A DNA stretch of 5,139 nt, from contig CAYONM010000258.1 in assembly GCA_964405325.1 (NCBI GenBank), forward strand, positions 1-5,139, in the 5' to 3' direction. Below, piece after piece: positions 1 to 5,139 of this stretch. The notes under the pieces were generated by a model. It saw only the letters and a list, made by a program, of their open reading frames with translations. It did no database searches and had not been told where the DNA came from. Numbering within the stretch: the first letter of the stretch is position 1; the number at the start of each line of letters is the position of its first letter. Source of the stretch: CAYONM01 sp964405325 (GTDB lineage: Bacteria; Planctomycetota; UBA11346). Position numbers and translations under genes: made by a program.

Positions 1-2
1 CT

Positions 3-355
3 CATGAAGCTGCAGCGGGAGGGGGTACACACCGGATTCTGGCAATAGGCCTGGCGCCGTCGCTGACTCTGGCCGGCGATGTGGTCATGCGCTACACGGT
101 CAGCACCTTCATCGGCTTGGCGGTGGTGGTGGTCCTGTTCCGCATGCTCCTGAGCGTGCTGCGTCTGTGCGGCCGACTTGCACCAAGCGGCAGCACGACT
201 TTCAGCACTCTGCGTCTGCTGGCCTTGGTCGGTGCGGCCGACTTGCACCAAGCGGCAGCACGACTTTCAGCACTCTGCGTCTGCTGGCCTTGGTCGTCCT
301 GTGCGGTGTCGTCGAAATCCTCTCTGGCAGAACATTATTGCCATGCATGTACTAA
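3..355 (+). pseudogene. Membrane protein C-terminal fragment, frameshifted by a 65-bp duplication
   Basis: The reading frame is open from the window edge (first complete codon at base 3). It encodes hydrophobic stretches, including one around LAIGLAPSLTLAGDVVM and another around TFIGLAVVVVLFRMLLSVL. It then enters a perfect 65-bp tandem duplication (167-296). Because 65 is not a multiple of three, the frame shifts between copies. Read as it stands, the protein runs into non-hydrophobic sequence and stops near 458. With one copy removed, the frame joins to a further hydrophobic segment (RLLALVVLCGVVEIL) and stops at TAA 353-355, giving a 95-residue C-terminal piece with about three membrane segments. 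I infer that the single-copy form is ancestral and the gene here is broken, unless the duplication is an assembly error. The family is not assigned. The repeated pattern of hydrophobic residues followed by an acidic residue and Arg loosely recalls anchor subunits of DMSO/polysulfide reductases (DmsC/NrfD-like), but this is only a weak impression. The N-terminal part lies outside the window. Confidence 0.5.
167..296. repeat. Perfect 65-bp tandem duplication (2 copies)
   Basis: Bases 167-231 and 232-296 are identical by eye, each beginning GTGCGGCCGACTTGCACC and ending CCTTGGTCG. The match stops abruptly on both sides (166 T against 231 G, and 232 G against 297 T), so there are exactly two units. 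Perfect identity suggests a recent event. The duplication lies inside the membrane-protein gene and shifts its frame. It has the form of a slipped-strand duplication. An assembly artefact is the main alternative. Confidence 0.95.
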
Positions 356-370
356 CGATCATTATTGCCA
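333..370. repeat. 11-bp direct repeat CATTATTGCCA
   Basis: CATTATTGCCA occurs at 333-343 and again at 360-370, separated by 16 bp. The first copy is in the last codons of the membrane-protein fragment, and the second sits just before the 30-bp tandem repeats. It could be a footprint of insertion and excision or of slippage. No inverted terminal repeats were seen between the copies, so no mobile element is claimed. Confidence 0.5.
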
Positions 371-371
371 A

Positions 372-431
372 GATGTCATCGGAGATGGGGACAGGCAGAA
401 GGATGTCATCGGAGATGGGAACAGGCAGAAG
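372..431. repeat. 30-bp tandem repeat, 2 copies with one mismatch
   Basis: The unit starts GATGTCATCGGAGATGGG and ends ACAGGCAGAAG. It occurs at 372-401 and 402-431 and differs only at base 390 (G) against 420 (A). At 30 bp the repeat keeps any reading frame, but no credible protein runs through it. It lies between the membrane-gene remnant and the hairpin-rich stretch. Its origin is not recognised. Confidence 0.9.
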
Positions 432-661
432 CGCCGGGACGAATCCGGCAGGGAGTAAGCGGTGAAAGTCCGCCAATCGCTGAGCAAGCGCATTCCACTG
501 ATGCATCGGTAAGACCGCAGATAGCGCGGCATGTGAAATGTGGCCATGCCACCGGTGCCGGAGTTCTCCCTATGCGCCGCAAGGCGACGCGCTCCGTGCG
601 CGTGCTGTGCACGTGCGCCGTCCGCGGTCCAGCGCTCGCAGTCCGGCTGTCCACCCGGAGC

Positions 662-678
662 GCGAGGCCTTGCCTCGC
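662..678 (-). terminator. Possible terminator-like hairpin downstream of the AraC-type gene
   Basis: GCGAGGC (662-668) and GCCTCGC (672-678) form a perfect 7-bp stem with a 3-base loop, about 57 bases past the stop codon of the minus-strand regulator. No T-run follows on the minus strand, so this is not a classic intrinsic terminator. It is given only as the best stem close to the gene's end. Confidence 0.2.
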
Positions 679-735
679 ATGTTGGGCGTCCGGAAAAAGG
701 GCAGCTTGTCGCATAGATGGTTATGCCACTGGCGC

Positions 736-1599
736 TTATCCGATGTGTCTCCGGCACCACTGCCGAGGCGTGCAGCCATGCACCTGCCGGAAATTCCGGG
801 TGAATTGGCTGGGGTCTGCGATGCCAACCGCTTGCGCCACCTGGGAAATCCGGGCTTCCGGGTAGCTCAGCAAGCGCGCCGCCAGTTGCATGCGCTTCTG
901 GAGTATTTCCGCCTGGACGCCACGCTCGTGGTGGGCGGCGAAAAGGCGGGACAGATGCGTCGGGCTGACGCCCACCGCCGCTGCCACCTGATCACGCCCT
1001 ATCGGTTGGTGACAGTGATCGCCGATGTAGCCCAGAGCCAGGGTCAGATGATCGCTTGGCGAACGGCGGGCTTGCTGCTGGTGCAGATCCACGGCCACCG
1101 CGATCAGCAGGCAATTGGCCGCATGCAGCCGGCTGTCCTCCGGTCCCAGTTCCAGGACATCGTTCGCTGTGAGGTGCCGTTGCAGCGAGCTGATCAGGAC
1201 GGGATCTGCGGGCGGGACCAGATGAAAGTGCATGTTGCCTTTGTCATGGAGTCCCTTTTTTCTCATGCCAACCAACATGCCATCCTGCTGTAGGGTGAGA
1301 CGCAGGTAGTTCAAGTACATGGAAGGTGCCGTGCAGCACCAGGACCCCGGGGTCCAGCAGACGGCCTCATGCGGCGAGATCCTGTATTGCCGTAGGCGAT
1401 CTTTCTGCCAGGTCCAGATGTCGAAAATGCGGTTCAAGGGTAGTTGCAGATAGTAGAATGGCGTTGGCGAGGGTGGGCGCGGCAGACGCAGCGTTTCCGG
1501 AAAGGGCTGTGGCTGATGGATCAGGTGGAGGCGTCGGATGCCGCCGTGGCGCCGCATCTGATGCCAGTGGTGCTGCAGGATCTGCAATGTCTCTTGCAT
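736..1599 (-). CDS. AraC-family transcriptional regulator
   Basis: A 287-residue protein with the standard AraC length and layout. The C-terminal ~100 residues carry two helix-turn-helix motifs: RDQVAAAVGVSPTHLSRLF (about 202-220) and a second beginning ISQVAQAVGIADPSQFTRNF (251-270), followed by the family's typical ending with TP (277-278) and RQW. In the second motif the usual GF is GI (259-260), a mild variation. The N-terminal ~170 residues should be the ligand-sensing and dimerisation part; it shows patterning (SPHEAVCWTPGSW, about 75-87) but no clear sugar-binding signature. The start is the ATG at 1599-1597. In-frame sequence upstream has no ATG, GTG or TTG before the stop at 1651-1653, although a strong Shine-Dalgarno is not visible. 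The gene is divergent from the lyase-like gene with 111 bp between starts, the usual position for a regulator acting on its neighbour. A role as activator of polysaccharide-use genes is inferred, and the inducer is unknown. Confidence 0.9.
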   Translation of the reverse strand: MQETLQILQHHWHQMRRHGGIRRLHLIHQPQPFPETLRLPRPPSPTPFYYLQLPLNRIFDIWTWQKDRLRQYRISPHEAVCWTPGSWCCTAPSMYLNYLRLTLQQDGMLVGMRKKGLHDKGNMHFHLVPPADPVLISSLQRHLTANDVLELGPEDSRLHAANCLLIAVAVDLHQQQARRSPSDHLTLALGYIGDHCHQPIGRDQVAAAVGVSPTHLSRLFAAHHERGVQAEILQKRMQLAARLLSYPEARISQVAQAVGIADPSQFTRNFRQVHGCTPRQWCRRHIG

Positions 1600-1710
1600 G
1601 CCCGTGATTCTGACCGTTGTGGAGTGCAGGTCACCAAGAATCCAGAAGCGTCATAAAGAGTCTAGTGATAGTGGAATTCGAGAGGCGATCATGGAGACGA
1701 GGAGTCCAGT
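1600..1710. promoter_or_regulatory. Divergent intergenic control region with imperfect inverted repeat
   Basis: This 111-bp gap separates the starts of the AraC-type gene and the lyase-like gene, so promoters for both and a regulator site are expected here. An imperfect inverted repeat is visible: GATTCTGACC at 1606-1615 against GGTCA (1629-1633) plus GAATC (1638-1642), with four extra bases (CCAA) in the right arm. It could be an operator or a hairpin in a leader transcript. No convincing -35/-10 pair was found on either strand. AraC proteins often bind direct rather than inverted repeats, so assignment of this repeat to the regulator is uncertain. Confidence 0.4.
1699..1704 (+). promoter_or_regulatory. 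Ribosome binding site of the lyase-like gene
   Basis: GAGGAG lies six bases before the ATG at 1711 and is a good Shine-Dalgarno match at proper spacing. It supports 1711 as the start. The nearby ATG at 1691 is in another frame. Confidence 0.75.
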
Positions 1711-4356
1711 ATGCCCAAACGTCCACCGCCCCGTCCGGTTCGTGATCCCGCCGAAGCGTTGGCCATCGAGCATTGCTGCCATCAGGTGCCCAGGGATGGC
1801 AGTCTGCGGCTCTGCTGGACCAGCAATCATCCCGCTGCCGGCCGGGTCGAGCTTTTCGACAGGGACGATCGCTTGCTGCGCCGGGGCAACAGCCCCCACG
1901 GCCGGAACCACCAGGTCTGCTGGCAGGAGCTGGATCCGCAGCAGGACTATCGCGCTCGCATCCAGCTGCAGGACGGCAGTGGCCAAATCGCACACCACGA
2001 GCATGTCTGTCAGGCCCGGGCGCCGAGACTATCCACCAGTCGGGCGGGCCATGTCGATCTGGTCATTGCCGAAGCCTGCGACGCGCCACGTGCAGCCTGG
2101 CCGGTACGCATCGGCATTCCCATCGCTCCGGGGCTCCTGGCGGATGCCTACCACGCCGAGATCGTCGACGCCAGCGGGGGTCCGGTGCCGGCGCAGCTGC
2201 AGACCAGCGCCCGCTGGGATGACGGCAGCGTGCAGTGGCTGCTGGCCAGTTTTCTGGCGGATACCGATACGGACGCGAGCCGGCGCTATCGGCTGCGTTG
2301 GGACGCGCGGCCGGGCCAGCGGCCGGCACCCGAGCGAGCGCTGCCAGCAGTGCCGCCAGAACCGCCGCAGCTGCGCCTCGCCAGCGATGGTCAGGTGGTG
2401 GACCGCGTGATCTGGGACGAGCCGGTCCTGGAGGAATCCGGTCCCATCTGCAGTCGTTGGTGTTGGCAGGGCAGCCATCAGGGCTGGGCCTGCACCTGCC
2501 GCGGCAGCGTCTGGAGTGGTGGCCTGGAGGAATGGGACTTCCTGTTCTGGAACGACCAGATGGAGCCCGACTGGCGCAATCTCGCTAGCCTGGAAGCGAT
2601 CATTCCGCAGCAGGATACCGGCACAGAGATCGGTCTCACCGGCTGGCCCGGCGTTTCAGCGGAGCAGGGGCCGCTGCATCTCCTGCAGGAGGATGATCGC
2701 GGTTATCACGGACAATTGGCCGGACAGCCGGTGCGCGGGCTGCGCTATGAAGGCAGCGCCTGGCAGCGCAGCCCAGCGCGGCATACGCAGATCGCCGTCC
2801 AGGATTTCTGGCAGATGGCACCTGGCAGCTATGCGGTCGATGCGAGTGCCATCACCATCGGCCTGTTGCCGGCCTTGCCGGTGGATTTCGCCACCCGGCC
2901 CGAGCGTCGGCATGATGCCCACAAGCTCTTCATGTGGTGCGATCAGGGGCGCTATCGCTTCCGGCGCGGCCAGGCCACCCGGCAGCGGATCCTGCGTTGG
3001 ACCGGTGCCGCCGATCAGGATCCGGAGCAGCTCGGCGCCTGGCTGCGGCAGGAGCTGGTCCCGACGGTGGATCCGGCAGCGGTCTGCGCCAGTGGCGTGC
3101 TCGGCGGCTCGTTGCTTCCCGGTGGGTCCGGCGGGTCCTTATTGGAGGCTTACGATCACTGCTTCGAGCTGGCCATGGTCTGCCTGGAGTTGGATCGTGA
3201 GCAGCAGCGTACTTGGGGCTGGATGCACTTCGGCGATTGGTACGGCGAGCGTGGTATGAACTATGGCAACAACGAATACGATACGGCTTGGGCCTGCGGC
3301 CTGCACTGGTGCCGCACTGGCGATGCGCGCAGTTTCCGGCGAGGACAGGAGATGGCACGGCATTACTCCTCGGTGGACAGCCTGCACGACGCTGCTACAG
3401 AACTGCCGGTTCCCGACAGTATGGAGGACGATGATCGCGATCTGGTCCTCCTGCACAGTATCAACCACGTCGGCAGCGATCTGCCACCGGATGCCTACGC
3501 CGACGGCGAACGGGCGGCCTTGTACCGGGAAGAACTCGACAGCTGGCGACGCTTCTATTTTCTTGGCCAGAGCGATCAGGGGCACGTCTATCAGGCCGGC
3601 AATTGGCTCTATGGCCAGCTGGCCGGCGATCCCGTGTTGCTGCAGGTGGCGGAACGCATCTGTCGCCGCCTCGCCACCTGTCATACCCGAGCCTTCGATT
3701 TCTGGATCGAGCGCGCCGCCGGCTGGCCGATCAACAACGTGCTCGCTGCCTACCAGCACACCCGCGATCCCTATTTCCTGAATGCGGCCCGGATTTTCAT
3801 CGAGCGCGTGCTCGCGCTCCAGGACCCGGATACCGGCGGCTGGCCCTTCGATTGGAAGAACGAGGGCCTGATGGAGCAGGCTGGCAAGCCCTTCGCCGTC
3901 GGCATCCTGCTGTTCGGTCTGCTTCGTTACCGGGAATTCCAGCCCGATCCGGCGGTGGATCGTTGCCTGAAGCTGGCGGTGCATTGGCTGGCGCACCATG
4001 CCTGGATCGAGGATGCCAGTGGCATGGGGCATCTGGCGTCTTCCGCCCCGGCTTCGGCCGCTTCGGCAGCTCGTCAGCAGGTGGAGCCGCTGGTCGGAGA
4101 GAAGAGGAATCCGCCTGCCGAGTACCTGATCCTGGAAGCGGTCGCCTGGGCCGCCCGGGAGAGTGAGGATCCGCAGATCCACCGGCTGCTGCGCGGCCTG
4201 TTGAACAAGCGTTATATTCCCGCCAATATGGCCGCTCAGATGGCCTCGACTGAAGCCGGCCCCGGCGTCTCGTATGGCGAAAATTGCACCGGAAAATTGT
4301 TCGGCGAATATTTTCGACAAGCTGTCTATGGCGTGTCGCTCGTCGCTCGACAATGA
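1711..4356 (+). CDS. PcRGLX/YetA-like polysaccharide lyase family protein with N-terminal FN3-like domain
   Basis: An 881-residue protein with no signal peptide or membrane segment, so probably cytoplasmic. Residues about 29-96 resemble a fibronectin-III/phosphatase-N-like beta domain (LRLCWTS, then WQELDPQQDYRARIQL). Residues about 114-200 match the N-terminal RIFT-barrel pattern of PcRGLX/YetA proteins (WPVRIGIPIAPGLL, then WDDGSVQWLLASF). A beta-rich middle part (about 220-430) includes DFLFWND and HKLFMWCDQGRYRFRRGQ. The rest (about 440-880) looks like the alpha/alpha-toroid domain, with family-like blocks WMHFGDWY (504-511), YGNNEYDTAWA (518-528), MARHYSSVDSLHD (548-560), HSINHVG (582-588), GHVYQAG (624-630) and GWPINNVLAAY (671-681). 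PcRGLX is a PL26 exolyase acting on rhamnogalacturonan; substrate and catalytic residues here cannot be fixed from sequence alone. Candidate active-site residues are His, Asn, Tyr and Asp in the listed blocks. Two oddities are a Gly/Ser/Leu-rich duplication (GGSLLPGGSGGSLL, 465-478) and an Ala/Ser-rich insert (776-787). A different acidic-glycan lyase or hydrolase specificity is possible. Family call fairly secure, activity inferred. Confidence 0.8.
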   Translation: MPKRPPPRPVRDPAEALAIEHCCHQVPRDGSLRLCWTSNHPAAGRVELFDRDDRLLRRGNSPHGRNHQVCWQELDPQQDYRARIQLQDGSGQIAHHEHVCQARAPRLSTSRAGHVDLVIAEACDAPRAAWPVRIGIPIAPGLLADAYHAEIVDASGGPVPAQLQTSARWDDGSVQWLLASFLADTDTDASRRYRLRWDARPGQRPAPERALPAVPPEPPQLRLASDGQVVDRVIWDEPVLEESGPICSRWCWQGSHQGWACTCRGSVWSGGLEEWDFLFWNDQMEPDWRNLASLEAIIPQQDTGTEIGLTGWPGVSAEQGPLHLLQEDDRGYHGQLAGQPVRGLRYEGSAWQRSPARHTQIAVQDFWQMAPGSYAVDASAITIGLLPALPVDFATRPERRHDAHKLFMWCDQGRYRFRRGQATRQRILRWTGAADQDPEQLGAWLRQELVPTVDPAAVCASGVLGGSLLPGGSGGSLLEAYDHCFELAMVCLELDREQQRTWGWMHFGDWYGERGMNYGNNEYDTAWACGLHWCRTGDARSFRRGQEMARHYSSVDSLHDAATELPVPDSMEDDDRDLVLLHSINHVGSDLPPDAYADGERAALYREELDSWRRFYFLGQSDQGHVYQAGNWLYGQLAGDPVLLQVAERICRRLATCHTRAFDFWIERAAGWPINNVLAAYQHTRDPYFLNAARIFIERVLALQDPDTGGWPFDWKNEGLMEQAGKPFAVGILLFGLLRYREFQPDPAVDRCLKLAVHWLAHHAWIEDASGMGHLASSAPASAASAARQQVEPLVGEKRNPPAEYLILEAVAWAARESEDPQIHRLLRGLLNKRYIPANMAAQMASTEAGPGVSYGENCTGKLFGEYFRQAVYGVSLVARQ

Positions 4357-4363
4357 GGCGTTC

Positions 4364-4407
4364 TTCGATGTCCGATTTCCGATGGCCATCGGAAATCGGG
4401 CATCGGA
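4364..4407. terminator. Long palindrome between convergent genes, probable bidirectional terminator
   Basis: Bases 4372-4385 and 4386-4399 are perfectly complementary (14-bp arms, axis at GGCC). The pairing continues outward to 4364/4407, broken only by T4371/G4400 and T4365/G4406, which can be G-U pairs in the plus-strand RNA. The total is about 22 pairs per arm. The palindrome starts 8 bases after the lyase-like gene's stop and about 46 bases past the oxidoreductase gene's stop on the other strand. There is no T-run on either side, so it is not a classic intrinsic terminator. It may stop or slow transcription, protect mRNA 3' ends, or be a REP-like element. Confidence 0.65.
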
Positions 4408-4420
4408 ACCGGATGCCGGT
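4408..4420. repeat. Small inverted repeat ACCGG-ATG-CCGGT
   Basis: ACCGG (4408-4412) and CCGGT (4416-4420) form a short stem directly beside the large palindrome. Together they make most of the 97-bp convergent gap palindromic. It may be part of the same termination region or chance. Confidence 0.4.
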
Positions 4421-4451
4421 ATCCTGCGCGTAAACGGCCATCTGCTGGAGG

Positions 4452-4469
4452 CGTCACGCCTGCGTGACG
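4452..4469. repeat. Hairpin spanning the stop codon of the oxidoreductase gene
   Basis: CGTCACGC (4452-4459) and GCGTGACG (4462-4469) form a perfect 8-bp inverted repeat with a 2-base centre. It covers the minus-strand stop codon at 4456-4454, so the last codons and the stop of the oxidoreductase mRNA would fold. It is short and has no T-run. A role at the transcript end is possible but unproven. Confidence 0.45.
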
Positions 4470-5139
4470 GGCATCCTTTCTCCGAGCGGCAACCAGGGGA
4501 TGTCCGGCAGGCCTTGCAGATCGCAGACCGATGCCAGTTGTTCGGCGAGCCCGCGAATGACAACCATGTTGGCATCCCGGCGGTCAATGAGCGCTTCCGG
4601 CGCATCGACCACGCCACTCCGCTGCGACGCGACGACGACTTCTGTGTGACGGAGGGCGGCCGCGGCATCGCAGGGGATCGCTGCCCGGCCGGCAAGGGCG
4701 TCCAGGCACAGGCGCAGGCGATTATCCGGCCCGCCGGGGTAAGTGACGATGCCTTCTGGCGTGTGGGCGCAGAGGCCACTGCCAGACCCGGATATCACGG
4801 TTCCCTGTTCGAATTGCAGACGGAAGCGCGGGTTCATCTCATCGGCGATGGCATGGCTGGCGGCGAAACGCAGACGCGTGCCGGTCGCGGTGGTCATCTC
4901 CAGCAAGGCGGTGTCGCAATTCTCGATGCTATAAGCCCGACCGAGGGCAGCGCGTAGCTCGGTGACTGCTGCCGCGCCGGACTCGGTATCGCCCAACAGC
5001 CAGAGCATCTGGAAGAGGAAATGCGCGCAGGCATTATTGTGCGGGCTGTCCAGAACCGGCCGGCCATCGTCGGTCTGGATGCGCCCCGCCCAGGTGTTGC
5101 GCTGATAATATGTGACTGGACGGGGCCAGAGGATGGACA
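4454..5139 (-). CDS. Gfo/Idh/MocA-family oxidoreductase, C-terminal part (5' end outside window)
   Basis: The minus-strand frame is open from the window edge (5139) to TGA at 4456-4454, giving about 228 residues of C-terminal sequence. The start and the N-terminal Rossmann NAD(P)-binding fold lie beyond the window. An internal Met at 5008-5006 is not the start, because family-like sequence continues upstream: TYYQRNTWAGRI (around 5113-5078) and LDSPHNNACAHFLFQMLWLLG (5053-4991). These blocks, then FEQGTVISG and LRLCLDALAGR, fit the C-terminal alpha/beta domain of sugar-acting Gfo/Idh/MocA enzymes, in which a His on a helix after the N-N-x-x-A-H block lies near the active site. Family members oxidise, reduce or isomerise sugars and inositols with NAD(P); the substrate here is unknown. 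The gene converges on the lyase-like gene, with 97 bp between stops. It may handle a sugar that enzyme releases, but as it is on the opposite strand it belongs to a different transcript. Confidence 0.82.
   Translation of the reverse strand, partial: SILWPRPVTYYQRNTWAGRIQTDDGRPVLDSPHNNACAHFLFQMLWLLGDTESGAAAVTELRAALGRAYSIENCDTALLEMTTATGTRLRFAASHAIADEMNPRFRLQFEQGTVISGSGSGLCAHTPEGIVTYPGGPDNRLRLCLDALAGRAAIPCDAAAALRHTEVVVASQRSGVVDAPEALIDRRDANMVVIRGLAEQLASVCDLQGLPDIPWLPLGERMPVTQA

Larger units (their letters stand above)
356..735. other. Gene-free region with tandem repeat and many short hairpins
   Basis: No open frame here looks like protein; the short frames on both strands are rich in Arg, Cys, Pro and Ser, as expected of chance GC-rich translation. 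After the 30-bp repeats come several closely spaced inverted repeats: GCCGG 433-437 with CCGGC 445-449; GCGG 459-462 with CCGC 470-473 around TGAAAGT; GGCATG 528-533 with CATGCC 545-550; CGCC 575-578 with GGCG 583-586 closed by a GCAA (GNRA-type) loop; a 10-pair stem 596-605/609-618 that includes two G-U pairs; GCGCTC 632-637 with GAGCGC 658-663; and GCGAGGC 662-668 with GCCTCGC 672-678. Some of these exclude one another. GC-rich DNA gives many chance hairpins, but the density is compatible with a structured RNA or a remnant of a structured mobile intron. The motif GGTGAAAGTCC at 461-471 loosely recalls motifs in group II introns. No reverse transcriptase is present and no complete catalytic domain V was found. 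Confidence 0.4.

Noticed and set aside
167..431. CRISPR array from the 65-bp and 30-bp repeats
   Set aside because: The repeats are directly adjacent with no unique spacers, there are two copies of each, and no cas-like gene is nearby.
459..473. Group II intron domain V (GCGGTGAAAGTCCGC)
   Set aside because: Only the upper stem-loop looks alike. The flanking bases do not form the lower stem, the catalytic triad context is missing, and no reverse transcriptase gene is present. Kept only as a weak resemblance in the finding on the hairpin-rich stretch.
365..865. Plus-strand 166-codon frame across the repeat and hairpin region
   Set aside because: Low-quality composition (Arg, Cys, Ser and Pro heavy), runs into the AraC-type gene from the opposite strand, and has no good ribosome binding site.
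862..885. GGTAGCTCAG-like stretch resembling the D-arm of a tRNA
   Set aside because: It lies inside the conserved helix-turn-helix coding region of the AraC-type gene, and no matching anticodon arm, T-arm (GGTTCGAATCC) or acceptor stem follows.
538..1293. A 251-codon plus-strand open frame across the AraC-type gene
   Set aside because: It is antisense to a clear AraC-family protein with two helix-turn-helix motifs, and its own translation is Arg/His-rich with no recognisable domain.
1617..1672. Sigma-70-like promoter for the lyase-like gene (TTGTGG as -35, GATAGT as -10)
   Set aside because: The spacing between these hexamers is far from 16-18 bases and neither has a partner at proper distance.
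3139..4779. A 546-codon open frame on the minus strand, antisense to the lyase-like gene and running into the oxidoreductase gene
   Set aside because: It overlaps two well-supported genes in another frame, its translation shows no family-like blocks, and long antisense frames are expected opposite GC-rich codons.

Overview
This is a GC-rich bacterial window. It reads as the edge of a carbohydrate (probably acidic polysaccharide) catabolic locus next to a degraded region. The clearest genes are an AraC-type regulator, a large lyase-like enzyme with the three-part layout of the PcRGLX/YetA (rhamnogalacturonan exolyase, PL26-like) group, and the C-terminal part of a Gfo/Idh/MocA-family NAD(P)-dependent oxidoreductase. 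From general knowledge, this combination at high GC is common in polysaccharide-degrading members of the PVC group (Lentisphaerota, Kiritimatiellota, Planctomycetota) and also occurs elsewhere. Nothing in the window, such as an rRNA, fixes the taxon, so this is a low-confidence inference.

Layout. Bases 3-355 (+) encode the end of a polytopic membrane protein. Its frame is broken by a perfect 65-bp tandem duplication (167-296); collapsing the two copies restores one continuous hydrophobic C-terminus ending at 355. Bases 356-735 hold no credible gene. They contain a near-perfect 30-bp tandem repeat (372-431) and then a stretch dense in short hairpins (about 432-678). The AraC-type regulator runs on the minus strand (736-1599). 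It is divergent from the lyase-like gene (1711-4356, +), and the two share a 111-bp intergenic region with an imperfect inverted repeat. The lyase-like gene converges on the oxidoreductase gene (4454 to beyond 5139, minus strand, 5' end missing). The 97-bp gap between their stops holds a large palindrome (4364-4407) that probably acts as a two-way terminator or mRNA end-protector.

How the genes may work together (inference): the regulator senses a sugar or oligosaccharide and controls the divergent lyase-like gene. The enzyme cleaves a uronate- or rhamnose-containing oligosaccharide inside the cell, since it has no visible signal peptide. The oxidoreductase may process a released sugar. No CRISPR array, tRNA, rRNA, transposase or clearly new defence or mobile system was seen. 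The points most worth a second look are the frameshifting duplication, the structured non-coding stretch after it, the extra N-terminal domain on the lyase-like protein, and the long palindrome between the convergent genes.
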